Assembly: GCA_947627405.1 (NCBI GenBank)
Contig: CANQVY010000002.1
Coordinates: 1 to 29,905, forward strand
DNA: 29,905 nt
From: an uncultured Bacilli bacterium
GTDB lineage: Bacteria; Bacillota_I; Bacilli_A; RF39; UBA660
Reading direction: 5' to 3'
This document shows, in pieces, positions 16,228 through 24,486 of this stretch. The stretch's first letter is position 1; every line of letters starts with the position of its first letter. The position numbers and the translations under genes were made by a program. The notes beneath the pieces were generated by a model, which was not told where the DNA came from, made no database searches, and saw only the letters and a program-made list of their open reading frames with translations.

Positions 16228-16596
16228 ATGGCATACAGAAAATTAGGACGTACTTGTAAGCATAGAAAAAGCTTACTTGCTAACCAAGCTATTGATGTTA
16301 TTATGAATGAAAGTATTCAAACTACCGAAACAAGAGCGAAAGAAACAAGAAAATTAGTTGATAAATTAGTTACATATGGAAAAGATGGTAGTTTAATTGC
16401 TAGAAGAAAAGCTCTAGCAATTGTACGTAATGACAAGAAAGTTGTTGATAAAATATTTAATGACTTAGCAAAAAGATTTGAAAATAGAAAAGGTGGTTAC
16501 ACGAGAATCTTAAAATTAGCAGAAAGACGTGGAGATGACGCCTTAATGGTCATTTTAGAACTAGTGGACAAAGCAGAAGAAAAAGAAAAAAAGTAA
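16228..16596 (+). CDS. rplQ: 50S ribosomal protein L17
   Basis: L17 (122 aa) lies close to the tunnel exit. MAYRKLGRTCKHRKSLLANQ, the TTETRAKETRKLVDKLVT helix and the GGYTRILKLAERRGDDALMV block are diagnostic. It is the last gene of the cluster. Its TAA stop codon is already the first three bases of the terminator stem. Confidence 0.97.
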   Translation: MAYRKLGRTCKHRKSLLANQAIDVIMNESIQTTETRAKETRKLVDKLVTYGKDGSLIARRKALAIVRNDKKVVDKIFNDLAKRFENRKGGYTRILKLAERRGDDALMVILELVDKAEEKEKK

Positions 16597-16615
16597 GACG
16601 CAAGTCTTATTTTTG
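16591..16615 (+). terminator. Intrinsic terminator of the S10-spc-alpha operon
   Basis: TAAGAC (16594-16599) pairs with GTCTTA (16604-16609) around a GCAA tetraloop, with further weak pairs between the preceding A/G and following T bases. A T run (16610-16614) follows. The stem includes the rplQ stop codon. Confidence 0.85.
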
Positions 16616-16616
16616 T

Positions 16617-16645
16617 TTGACTTTTAAAAAGGAAAAGGTTATTAT
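16617..16645 (+). promoter_or_regulatory. Promoter for the 59/367/181-aa unit
   Basis: TTGACT (16617-16622), 17 bp, TATTAT (16640-16645): a near-consensus vegetative promoter that begins right after the T run of the ribosomal terminator. The start near 16652 leaves a very short leader before the 59-codon gene at 16666. Confidence 0.75.
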
Positions 16646-16665
16646 ATATGCTGAGAGTGATTTGA

Positions 16666-16845
16666 ATGAGAAATGAGGATAAAAAAATAGTAAATGCATA
16701 TTTTTCAATAATGGATTTACAAAAGTTATTAGATACTGGGGAAGTGGTTATACAAAAATCAGATTATACAGTTAATGCTAGAATTTGTCATCCTATCAAA
16801 CCAGGTAAATTTCTTATAAAACAAAGGACGGATAAAAATGAGTAA
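16666..16845 (+). CDS. Small hypothetical protein (59 aa)
   Basis: A short gene predicted here as MRNEDKKIVNAYFSIMDLQ and onward, ending PGKFLIKQRTDKNE. I do not recognise the family. It has no membrane helix; a helical DLQKLLDTGE segment is followed by beta-rich residues. Support for a real gene: a good promoter 20 nt upstream, a GAGAGTG ribosome site (16653-16659), and an eight-base overlap of its end with the start of the next gene. Both are likely translated together. Confidence 0.65.
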   Translation: MRNEDKKIVNAYFSIMDLQKLLDTGEVVIQKSDYTVNARICHPIKPGKFLIKQRTDKNE

Positions 16846-17941
16846 AAAATATAATGCAGATGATATTGTAATTGCAAGACCATTATTTTTATCGAAATAT
16901 AATCAAGTGGAATGTAGAAAATATATGTTTATTAAAAAACATTCTTATCTGTTCGATATACCAATCTATAAAAGTATTTTAACTAAGAAAAAGTATGTCA
17001 ACGAGTTGTATATTAAATATGCAGATGAATTTTGTTTAACAAAAATGGAAAAATATACATCTTATTATCCAGAAGATTGTGGAAAAAAGATCGAAAGAGA
17101 TGTACTTATTGCTAGATTACAAGAAATTCGAAAGAAAGAACCAAGCCAAATACATCCAAATGTCCAAAAGCAAAATAAATTATTGAAAAAAGGAAAACTT
17201 CAGAAAGGAACAAAAAATATGCATAAAATTATAGAAAAGATAAAAACCAACCACATGATTCGAAAATATGAAAGAAGTGCAATACAAGTATTAGACCGAT
17301 TCGATTTTGGTAGAATAAATGACGTGATTAGAGGAACAGGTGTTGTTTTATTTTCTGCAACCTTTGCTCTTTTGTTAGACTGCTTTATGCCTATTTTGCC
17401 AACCCTTATCCTAGCGGTATCAATGGCTAATATTTTTATGACTATACTTTCAAAAATTGTTGATAAAAAATATACTAAAGGAATAAAAGCGCGCTATGAT
17501 CAGTTAACCATTAACGAACAACAGCAATATGATGAGATAATCAGTGCGGCAAAAGAGTATTCAAAAACGCATCAATCAAAGAGATTAAATCATTTTCTTG
17601 TGAATTATGAATTAGCAAATCCACCGGTTGTTGATGCACAAGCGTTAAAATACTGTATAGAAAACAATAAGAAAAACAGGGATGAATTTTTTCAGGCAAA
17701 GAAAGAAGTAATAGGAACATTAAATAATGATGAAAAGCAGCCATTTAAAATAAATCTATCAAGAAGCCAATTAAGCAATTTATTAAACGGGGAAAATGTG
17801 CTTGTAAATAAAAACATAGATTTTCCATTAGAAATAAGCATGCAAGAAGATGTTTATTTATCACTTGAAAGAAATCCAGAATCTTTAAAAGAAAATTCTA
17901 AAGAAAATAAAAGAAAAATAAAGCAAAGAGGTAAAGTTTAG
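16838..17941 (+). CDS. Uncharacterised membrane protein with central helical hairpin (367 aa)
   Basis: I do not recognise this family. Residues 1-160 are soluble and rich in Lys, Tyr and Glu, with several basic clusters (LLKKGKLQKGTKNMHK). Residues about 166-209 form two adjoining membrane helices joined by a Pro-containing turn (DCFMPILPT). The rest is a charged soluble domain with a NEQQQYDEI helix and a conserved-looking LANPPVVDAQALKYC stretch, ending in a Lys/Arg-rich tail. Both soluble parts probably lie in the cytoplasm. It overlaps the 59-aa gene by eight bases and is followed by the 181-aa gene, which also has a helical hairpin. Confidence 0.75.
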   Translation: MSKKYNADDIVIARPLFLSKYNQVECRKYMFIKKHSYLFDIPIYKSILTKKKYVNELYIKYADEFCLTKMEKYTSYYPEDCGKKIERDVLIARLQEIRKKEPSQIHPNVQKQNKLLKKGKLQKGTKNMHKIIEKIKTNHMIRKYERSAIQVLDRFDFGRINDVIRGTGVVLFSATFALLLDCFMPILPTLILAVSMANIFMTILSKIVDKKYTKGIKARYDQLTINEQQQYDEIISAAKEYSKTHQSKRLNHFLVNYELANPPVVDAQALKYCIENNKKNRDEFFQAKKEVIGTLNNDEKQPFKINLSRSQLSNLLNGENVLVNKNIDFPLEISMQEDVYLSLERNPESLKENSKENKRKIKQRGKV

Positions 17942-17952
17942 CTTTACTTTTT
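17931..17952 (+). terminator. Weak hairpin terminator or attenuator at the end of the 367-aa gene
   Basis: GTAAAG (17931-17936) and CTTTAC (17942-17947) form a 6-bp stem with a five-base loop, followed by five T. It includes the gene's stop codon. The stem is short, so partial read-through into the 181-aa gene is likely. Confidence 0.45.
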
Positions 17953-17968
17953 AAAAAGGAATGTATTT

Positions 17969-18514
17969 ATGAAAATTAAAATTAATTATGATTTAATAGA
18001 TAAAATAAATATTGCTAATAGAGGGTACGATTTACAAAAAAGAGTAAAATTGAATGTAACTTTTGGAGCAGGACTTTTTATTTTTAATCAAGCAATCTCT
18101 GAAGAAAAAAATATTCTACTTCACTTTGTGGCATATTTTACAACCTGTTTTTTCTGTATTGTTTTCTTTTCTTATTTAGAAAAGATCACAGGAATAATTA
18201 GATATATTTCAGAAGAAGACTTAAATTCTTTGATAAAACAATTAAGAAGTATACAGATAAATACAAATTTAGAATTTCTAAAAGAAGCAAAACTAGTGAA
18301 GAAAAGTTATAAACTAAAAAGAAATGATAAAAATATACCGGTAATAAAACAAGAGAAATATATTCAAATACCTATTCAAAATGGGTTAGGGGAAAAATTT
18401 GAAGAAACACTTTTTCAAGAACATATTGTAGGAAGCAAAAACTATGAAATATCAGTAAAAGAACCAGATGGAAAATTAAAAGTAAAAAGTAGAAGATTGG
18501 CTATGCAAAGATAG
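17969..18514 (+). CDS. Uncharacterised two-helix membrane protein (181 aa)
   Basis: Unrecognised. Residues about 28-43 and 50-70 are hydrophobic and probably cross the membrane as a hairpin, with a short loop (SEEKN) between. The remaining 110 residues are soluble and basic, with repeated Lys-rich stretches and an end rich in Lys/Arg (KLKVKSRRLAMQR). An AAAAAGGA ribosome site precedes the ATG. The shared hairpin layout with the 367-aa protein suggests the two act in one membrane assembly; that is inference. Confidence 0.7.
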   Translation: MKIKINYDLIDKINIANRGYDLQKRVKLNVTFGAGLFIFNQAISEEKNILLHFVAYFTTCFFCIVFFSYLEKITGIIRYISEEDLNSLIKQLRSIQINTNLEFLKEAKLVKKSYKLKRNDKNIPVIKQEKYIQIPIQNGLGEKFEETLFQEHIVGSKNYEISVKEPDGKLKVKSRRLAMQR

Positions 18515-18582
18515 AAAACACAAATATTTCTTTTTTAATAAAAAAATAAAAAACTTGGGTAGGCAATTTACCTAATTTCATG

Positions 18583-18588
18583 TATAAT
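18583..18588 (+). promoter_or_regulatory. -10 element of the pcrA promoter
   Basis: A perfect TATAAT (18583-18588) preceded by TG lies 31 nt before the pcrA start. No convincing -35 box sits at 16-18 bp; TTGGGT (18555-18560) is 22 bp away. The gap holds an imperfect palindrome (18560-18574, TAGG ... CCTA) that could be a regulator site. Confidence 0.5.
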
Positions 18589-18619
18589 AGATATAGACTT
18601 AGATGAAGGTAGTGATCAC

Positions 18620-20704
18620 ATGATAGAAGGATTAAATGACAAGCAAAAGGAGGCAGTTTTGTATAATGATGGGCCTCTTTTAATTTTGGCTGGGGCAGGA
18701 TCCGGGAAAACAAAAGTTTTAACTACAAAAATAGCTTATTTGATTGAAAATGCCCAAGTAAGCCCTTATTCCATTTTAGCTATTACATTTACAAACAAAG
18801 CTGCAAAAGAGATGAAAGAAAGAGTATTCAATCTTATAGGAACTATGGCAAAATACATTCAAATCTCTACATTTCACAGTTTTGGATTGAAAGTATTAAG
18901 AGAAAATTACAATTTTTTAGGATATGATGCCAATTTTACAATTATTGATAGCGAAGATAGTTTGACGATTATAAAAAAAATATTAAAAAACATGGAATTT
19001 GATCCAAAAATATATAATCCAAGAGCAATGCGCAATAAAATAAGTAGTTGTAAAAATGAAATGATAACACCAGAAGAATATAAAAAATTTGCTGCAAGTG
19101 AATATGAAGAAGTTGTTCAAAAAGTATATACAAGGTACGAAAAGACCTTAAAAGAAAACAATTCTGTCGATTTTGATGATTTACTTCTTTTACCTATTCA
19201 ATTATTTAAAGAACATGAACAAATTCTAGAAATGTATCAAGATCGATATAAGTATATTTTAATCGATGAATATCAAGATACAAATGAAGCACAGTATATT
19301 TTAACCAAAATGATTTCAAATAAATATCGAAATATATTTTGTGTAGGAGATAATGATCAAGCCATTTATGGATTTAGGGGAGCAAACTATAAAAACATAT
19401 TAAACTTTGAAAGAGATTATCCTGACAGTAAGACTATTCTTCTTGAAGAAAATTATCGTTCCACCAAGACAATATTAGATGCTGCAAACTGTGTTATAAG
19501 AAATAACAAAAATAGAAAAGAAAAGAACCTTTGGTCTAAAAAAGGAGAAGGAGAAAAGATTACTTATCATAAAGTTAATGATGAAAAAGAGGAAGCAAGA
19601 TATGTTGTTCATGAAGTAAAAAAATTAAAGAGTAAAGGGATTTCCTATGAAGATATGGCTATACTATATAGAACAAATGCACAATCAAGAAACTTAGAAG
19701 AAGCATTCTTACAAGAAAATATTCCTTATCGAGTAGTAGGTAGTTTTTATTTCTATAGTAGAAAAGAAATAAAAGATTTAATTGCTTATCTAAGATTGAT
19801 TCATAATCCAAAAGATAATGTTAGTTTTTTAAGAGTCATTAATACACCAAAAAGGGGAATTGGGCTTAAAACCATACAAAATATTATTGATAAAGCAGAA
19901 AAAAATCACATAAGTTATTATGAAGCCATTGAAGGGGGAAAGGAATTAGAATTTAAAGAGAAAGTAGAACAATTACGAAATTTTTCATTAAATGCAACTT
20001 TAACGCAATTAATTGATAAAACATTAGAGATTACGGGTTTAAAACAAGAATTGGAAAGTGAAAAATCCTTAGAAGCAGATATTCGCTTGGAAAACCTAGA
20101 AGAGTTTAAATCCATTACAAGAGCTTTTGAAGAAAGAGAGGGATTGGTATCTCTTGAAGATTTTTTGCTTGAAATCAGTTTAATTTCAGATGTAGAAGAA
20201 TATAAAGAAGAAACGAATCGAGTAAGTTTAATGACTGTTCATGCAGTAAAAGGATTAGAGTTTAATTACGTGTTTTTAGTTGGAATGGAAGAAGGAATTT
20301 TTCCACATATTAACTCAATGATGGATAATGCTGAACTTGAGGAGGAAAGAAGACTTTGCTATGTTGCCATTACAAGAGCCAAAGAAAAATTATATATTGT
20401 TAATGCACGAAGTCGAATGCTGTTTGGCCAATCACAAGTCAATTTACCAAGTCGTTTTGTAAGAGAAATTGATAAAAATTTAATGGATATACCTATAGAA
20501 AAAGATATAAGTAAAGAATTTGTAAAAGAAGATAAATTTTATGAAGAAGAAGTGGATTATCAAGAAAATGATTATGTTTATCATGATGTTTTTGGACAAG
20601 GAAGAGTATTAGACGTAACAGATACACTTGTAACAATTGCCTTTAAACATCCTTATGGAATCAGAAAATTAATGAAAAATCATAAAGCATTAAAAAAAGT
20701 ATGA
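18620..20704 (+). CDS. pcrA: ATP-dependent DNA helicase PcrA/UvrD family
   Basis: A superfamily 1A 3'-5' DNA helicase (694 aa) for repair, rolling-circle replication and removal of RecA. All helicase motifs are visible: Walker A GAGSGKT (25-31), ITFTNKAAKEM, STFHSFG, DEYQDTNEAQ (Walker B), GDNDQAIYGFRGA, the ENYRS motif, YRTNAQSRNLEE, TVHAVKGLEF, and EERRLCYVAITRAK. The C-terminus has the Tudor-like segment typical of PcrA (DYVYHDVFGQGRVL). It is slightly shorter than the usual 720-740 aa. The pcrA-ligA neighbourhood is standard in Bacillota. Confidence 0.96.
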   Translation: MIEGLNDKQKEAVLYNDGPLLILAGAGSGKTKVLTTKIAYLIENAQVSPYSILAITFTNKAAKEMKERVFNLIGTMAKYIQISTFHSFGLKVLRENYNFLGYDANFTIIDSEDSLTIIKKILKNMEFDPKIYNPRAMRNKISSCKNEMITPEEYKKFAASEYEEVVQKVYTRYEKTLKENNSVDFDDLLLLPIQLFKEHEQILEMYQDRYKYILIDEYQDTNEAQYILTKMISNKYRNIFCVGDNDQAIYGFRGANYKNILNFERDYPDSKTILLEENYRSTKTILDAANCVIRNNKNRKEKNLWSKKGEGEKITYHKVNDEKEEARYVVHEVKKLKSKGISYEDMAILYRTNAQSRNLEEAFLQENIPYRVVGSFYFYSRKEIKDLIAYLRLIHNPKDNVSFLRVINTPKRGIGLKTIQNIIDKAEKNHISYYEAIEGGKELEFKEKVEQLRNFSLNATLTQLIDKTLEITGLKQELESEKSLEADIRLENLEEFKSITRAFEEREGLVSLEDFLLEISLISDVEEYKEETNRVSLMTVHAVKGLEFNYVFLVGMEEGIFPHINSMMDNAELEEERRLCYVAITRAKEKLYIVNARSRMLFGQSQVNLPSRFVREIDKNLMDIPIEKDISKEFVKEDKFYEEEVDYQENDYVYHDVFGQGRVLDVTDTLVTIAFKHPYGIRKLMKNHKALKKV

Positions 20705-20748
20705 ATATAATAAGAAAAATAAATTAGAAATACAATAAGGAGGAAATA

Positions 20749-21294
20749 ATGAAGATAAAGAATAAAGAGCTATTAAAACGAATCTTAGAAGTTTCCATAA
20801 CTACAGGATTAATTTTGACCACATTTGCTGGATGTGCAAACGATTTAGAAAAGCAGATGACAAAGGAAGTAGATCCAGAAGATCCCTCTTTAATTACTTA
20901 TGAAGAGATTGAGGATTATAGATATTATATTCTTTGTATACAGGAGAAGAAAAATGAAGAAAAAATTTACATTACTAAGATTCCAAGCTTTATTTCAATA
21001 GATAATTTAGGAAATGGATTATATATGTACTATTACAGGAGTGTTGATTCAGAAGAAAATATGGGAAGCATTCTTTATAATAGTTTTGATCATACATTTA
21101 TTAGTAATACAGGACCAAATATTATATATGCAATTTGTTTAACCGATTATATAGACGAATATCATGTAAAAAAGGACGAATATAATCAAGAAGATCAAAA
21201 AGCAATTTACAACCAAATAAAGAAAGATTTTCAAGAAAATAATTTAGAAAATTTTGATAAGCAAAAAATATATTTGAAAAAGAATAATTTATAA
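20749..21294 (+). CDS. Predicted lipoprotein of unknown function
   Basis: A 181-aa exported lipoprotein. A basic N-terminus and hydrophobic stretch end in the lipobox TFAGC, with C29 as the lipidated residue. The mature part is acidic and Tyr-rich (EIEDYRYYILCIQEK), has no recognised domain and no further membrane helix. A strong AAGGAGG site precedes it. It lies 45 nt after pcrA and is probably co-transcribed. In many Bacillota a CamS-type lipoprotein follows ligA; this one is before ligA and shows no clear resemblance to CamS. Confidence 0.75.
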   Translation: MKIKNKELLKRILEVSITTGLILTTFAGCANDLEKQMTKEVDPEDPSLITYEEIEDYRYYILCIQEKKNEEKIYITKIPSFISIDNLGNGLYMYYYRSVDSEENMGSILYNSFDHTFISNTGPNIIYAICLTDYIDEYHVKKDEYNQEDQKAIYNQIKKDFQENNLENFDKQKIYLKKNNL

Positions 21295-21309
21295 TTATTC
21301 TTTTTATTT
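21277..21309 (+). terminator. Terminator after the lipoprotein gene
   Basis: A perfect 13-bp stem (21277-21289 with 21293-21305) around a three-base loop, with a T-rich tail. The stem is all A-T except for one G-C pair. It contains the lipoprotein stop codon and separates pcrA from ligA. The A/T symmetry could let it work in both directions. Confidence 0.7.
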
Positions 21310-21321
21310 TATAGGCATATT

Positions 21322-21330
21322 TGGTATAAT
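21322..21330 (+). promoter_or_regulatory. Extended -10 promoter of ligA
   Basis: TGGTATAAT (21322-21330) is a consensus extended -10 element (TG-n-TATAAT). The expected start is near 21337, so the mRNA would begin almost on the AGGTG ribosome site, about ten bases before the ATG at 21347. Confidence 0.65.
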
Positions 21331-21346
21331 AAAAGTAGGTGATTTT

Positions 21347-23329
21347 ATGATCGAAAAGAGAATGGAAGAATTAATAAAAATAATTAATCAAGCAAATATA
21401 GATTATAATACTTATGATAACCCAACAATTACGGATCAAGAATATGATAATTATTTAAGAGAACTGCAAAAACTTGAAGAAGCACATCCAGAGCTTGTCA
21501 AGCCCTATTCTCCTACAAATAAAATTGGAGGGAAAGTCATTGATGAATTCAATAAAGTTGTTCATGATATACCAATGCTTAGTCTAAGTGATGTATTTAA
21601 TGAAGATGAGATTATTGAGTTTGACGAAAGAGTCCGAAAAGTAATAAAGAATCCGAAATACGTATGTGAATTAAAGATTGATGGCTTAGCAGTATCTTTA
21701 AAATATGAAAACGGAAAATTGGTAAGGGCTGCCACTCGAGGGGATGGGGTCATTGGAGAGGATATTACACATAACGTAGTTACAATAAAAACTATACCGC
21801 TTACATTATCAGAAGCTATTGATATTGAAATACGTGGGGAAGTATATATGCGTAAATCCGTGTTAAAAATGCTAAATGAAAGAAGAAAAGAAGAGGGTAA
21901 AGAATTACTTGCAAACGTCAGAAACGCAGCAGCAGGTTCTGTAAGACAATTGGATAGTAAAGTCGCAGCTAATCGAAATTTAGATGCTTTTTTATATCAT
22001 ATGCCCCAAGCAAAAGACCATAATATATACGATCAATACGATGCACTAAATTATATGAAAAAATTAGGGTTTATCGTAAATCCAAATATTCAAAGAGTCA
22101 GTAATATTCATGAAGTGTTAGACTATATTGAGTATTGGACACAACATAGAGAATCTCTTGATTATGAAATTGATGGAATTGTTATAAAGGTGGATAATTT
22201 TAATGATCAAGAAAAATTAGGAAATACCATTAAATATCCAAAATGGGCAATAGCATATAAATTTCCTGCTCAAAAAGTTTTAACAAAGTTAAAAGATATT
22301 ATATTTACTGTAGGCAGGACAGGGCAAGTAACTCCTAATGCCATTTTAGAACCTGTTTTACTTATGGGATCTACAATTTCTAAAGCAACACTTCATAATG
22401 AAGATTATGTTCTTCAAAAAGATATCAAAAAAGGAGATACAGTCGCTATTATTAAAGCGGGAGATGTGATTCCACGGGTAGAAGAAGTTATTAAAGAAAG
22501 AAGAAATGGCACAGAAGAAGAATTTCATATGATTAAAAATTGTCCTATTTGTCATAGCCCACTTGTAAAAAAAGATGCTGCCTATTATTGTGTAAATGAC
22601 AATTGTGATAAAATACAAATTGAACGCATGATTCATTATGTAAGTAGAGATGCTTTAAACATAGAAGGACTAGGCGATAACATTATTGAAGATTTTTATA
22701 ACTTGGGCTATTTAAAAAATTATATAGATTTATATCATTTAAAAAAATATGCTCCTGAATTAATGGAATTAGAAGGGTTTGGAAAAAAGAGTATAGAGAA
22801 AATTCTAGATAATATTGAAGATTCTAAAAAAGAGCCTTTGGAAAAACTTTTATTTGCTCTTGGAATCCGTTATGTGGGTAAAAAAACCGCAAAAATATTA
22901 GCCAACCACTTTAAAAATATAGATAATTTAATGACTGCAAATTATGAGGAATTAAGGAATATCAAAGATATAGGAGATGTTATTGCTAAAAGTGTCATAG
23001 AATATTTTTCTAATGATGACAATAAAAAGTTGATTGAACAGTTGAAAAAATTAAATATTAATATGATTCAAGAAGAAAAAAAGATTATACAAAAAGAAGA
23101 ATTTTTAAATAAGACATTTGTATTAACAGGATCTCTTAGGAATATAACTCGAAATGAAGCTTCAGAAATCATCAATCGATATGGAGGAACTACGACCTCT
23201 TCCGTTAGTAAAAAAACAGATGTTGTTGTTGTAGGTGAAAATCCAGGTAGTAAATATGATAAAGCCAAAGATTTAAATATAGAAATATGGAGTGAAGAGG
23301 ATTTTTTAAATAAAATAGAGGTAAGATAG
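21347..23329 (+). CDS. ligA: NAD-dependent DNA ligase
   Basis: Seals nicks in replication and repair using NAD+. The 660-aa length is normal. Domains run: Ia with NPTITDQEYDNYLREL; the adenylation domain with the catalytic Lys110 in ELKIDG; ATRGDG and EVYMRK; the OB fold with NFNDQEKLGNTIKYPKWAIAYKFP and VGRTGQVTPNA; a four-Cys zinc finger near residues 398-420 (CPIC ... CVNDNC); helix-hairpin-helix repeats (EGFGKKS, GDVIAKSV); and a C-terminal BRCT domain with LTGSLRNITRNEA. Complete and intact. Confidence 0.97.
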   Translation: MIEKRMEELIKIINQANIDYNTYDNPTITDQEYDNYLRELQKLEEAHPELVKPYSPTNKIGGKVIDEFNKVVHDIPMLSLSDVFNEDEIIEFDERVRKVIKNPKYVCELKIDGLAVSLKYENGKLVRAATRGDGVIGEDITHNVVTIKTIPLTLSEAIDIEIRGEVYMRKSVLKMLNERRKEEGKELLANVRNAAAGSVRQLDSKVAANRNLDAFLYHMPQAKDHNIYDQYDALNYMKKLGFIVNPNIQRVSNIHEVLDYIEYWTQHRESLDYEIDGIVIKVDNFNDQEKLGNTIKYPKWAIAYKFPAQKVLTKLKDIIFTVGRTGQVTPNAILEPVLLMGSTISKATLHNEDYVLQKDIKKGDTVAIIKAGDVIPRVEEVIKERRNGTEEEFHMIKNCPICHSPLVKKDAAYYCVNDNCDKIQIERMIHYVSRDALNIEGLGDNIIEDFYNLGYLKNYIDLYHLKKYAPELMELEGFGKKSIEKILDNIEDSKKEPLEKLLFALGIRYVGKKTAKILANHFKNIDNLMTANYEELRNIKDIGDVIAKSVIEYFSNDDNKKLIEQLKKLNINMIQEEKKIIQKEEFLNKTFVLTGSLRNITRNEASEIINRYGGTTTSSVSKKTDVVVVGENPGSKYDKAKDLNIEIWSEEDFLNKIEVR

Positions 23330-23330
23330 T

Positions 23331-23927
23331 ATGAAAAGTAAAAAAAATAAGAAAACAATAATCAAGAAAATAGTTGGGAATATTTTTTTAGTTCTATTTA
23401 TTCTCTTATTTTTATCATTAATTGATATAGCGTTAGTAACAAAATTGAATACGGGGCCAATTTTTGCTATAAAAACAAAAGAGTATTCCAATCAAAGTAG
23501 AGAATATTATGGTTTATTTTATAAAGTAATAAAATATCAAGAAGAAGGTGGACGATACGATACAGTAATTGGTACATGGAAGTTAAAATATGAAGATACA
23601 CCAATAAAAATAGAATTATTTGATTTTGCGATTTCATATATAGACAATAATAAAGACACCTATGATGCTTTTTACAACAAATATGTACTTTTAACAGAAA
23701 AAATATCTTATATTGATCATAAAAATAAAATTATTCGATTTGAATATGTAGACGAAGATGGAAAATATAATTTTGCTATTGATGCTTATTTGTGGGATAA
23801 AAATATAGATTTAAATTCTTATAAAATAGGCGATTCTATTACTATAGTGGGAACGATGAAAGGTTTTAAAAACAAAGACAAAAAAAATCCAAACCGAATT
23901 GTTATAAGTAACGCATTCATAAAGTAG
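23331..23927 (+). CDS. Membrane-anchored protein, possible C-terminal OB-fold domain
   Basis: 198 aa. A Lys-rich start is followed by one membrane helix (about residues 14-34), so the rest is probably outside the cell. The outer part has a YGLFYKVIKY ... GTWKLKYEDTPI region. The last 80 residues alternate beta strands (YVLLTEKISYIDHKNKIIRF, SITIVGTMKGF) and end NRIVISNAFIK, which resembles tRNA_anti-like OB domains found in exported proteins. This resemblance is by pattern only. It starts one base after ligA, with AGGTAAG inside ligA as ribosome site, so it is co-transcribed. Confidence 0.65.
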   Translation: MKSKKNKKTIIKKIVGNIFLVLFILLFLSLIDIALVTKLNTGPIFAIKTKEYSNQSREYYGLFYKVIKYQEEGGRYDTVIGTWKLKYEDTPIKIELFDFAISYIDNNKDTYDAFYNKYVLLTEKISYIDHKNKIIRFEYVDEDGKYNFAIDAYLWDKNIDLNSYKIGDSITIVGTMKGFKNKDKKNPNRIVISNAFIK

Positions 23928-23962
23928 TAAAGCATTTTCATATAATTACATGTATATTTAAA

Positions 23963-23991
23963 TTGATTATTGAAGAAAACTATTGTATAAT
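23963..23991 (+). promoter_or_regulatory. Promoter of the GGDEF/YihY operon
   Basis: TTGATT (23963-23968), 17-bp spacer, TATAAT (23986-23991). It lies 22 nt before the start at 24013, with AGGAG between. Confidence 0.75.
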
Positions 23992-24012
23992 AATAATACG
24001 AGGAGTGAGCGT

Positions 24013-24486
24013 ATGAAATTTATAAATAAAGTATTGAAAAACAAAGTAAAATTATTATTTGCTATTGTGATATTATTAACAATAATATTAATTGTGAGTA
24101 TGGTAATATTTTTTACTGATAACTCATCAAAACCGGGATATGGCAATCGATTAGATGGAATCAAGGAAGTAGAAATTGATAAGGAAAAAGCAAATCATAT
24201 GGTTTCTACTATGGAAAAAGAAAAAAATGTCAAATCGGTGACTTATAATATACAAGGAAAAATTGTAAATGTAATTATTAAAGTAGGAAAGGGAACAAAA
24301 ACAAAAGATGCGAAAAATCTAGCATCGAAAGTAACGGATTGTTTTGAAAAAGAGCAAGTTCAATATTATGATTTTCAAATATTTATAGAAAACGAAGATA
24401 CAAATAATACAAGTTATCCTATAATTGGTTATAAAAAAGCAACTTCTGATAATTTTAGTTTTACTAAAGACAGAGGTGAAAAATAA
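24013..24486 (+). CDS. Single-pass membrane protein of unknown function (157 aa)
   Basis: Basic N-terminus, one strong membrane helix at about residues 12-36, then an outside domain of 120 residues. That domain has an alpha/beta pattern (VKSVTYNIQGKIVNVIIKV, then an amphipathic helix, then YYDFQIFIENED) and ends with a GYKKATSDNFSFTK segment. No family recognised. ATG 24013 is chosen because AGGAG (24001-24005) precedes it and the promoter -10 box ends at 23991; an upstream TTG extension would run into the promoter. The stop shares one base with the start of the next gene, so the two are coupled. Confidence 0.75.
   Translation: MKFINKVLKNKVKLLFAIVILLTIILIVSMVIFFTDNSSKPGYGNRLDGIKEVEIDKEKANHMVSTMEKEKNVKSVTYNIQGKIVNVIIKVGKGTKTKDAKNLASKVTDCFEKEQVQYYDFQIFIENEDTNNTSYPIIGYKKATSDNFSFTKDRGEK

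Noticed and set aside
18515..18560. Terminator after the 181-aa gene
   Set aside because: The stretch has T and A runs that can pair but no G-C pair in a stem, so it is not a convincing intrinsic terminator.
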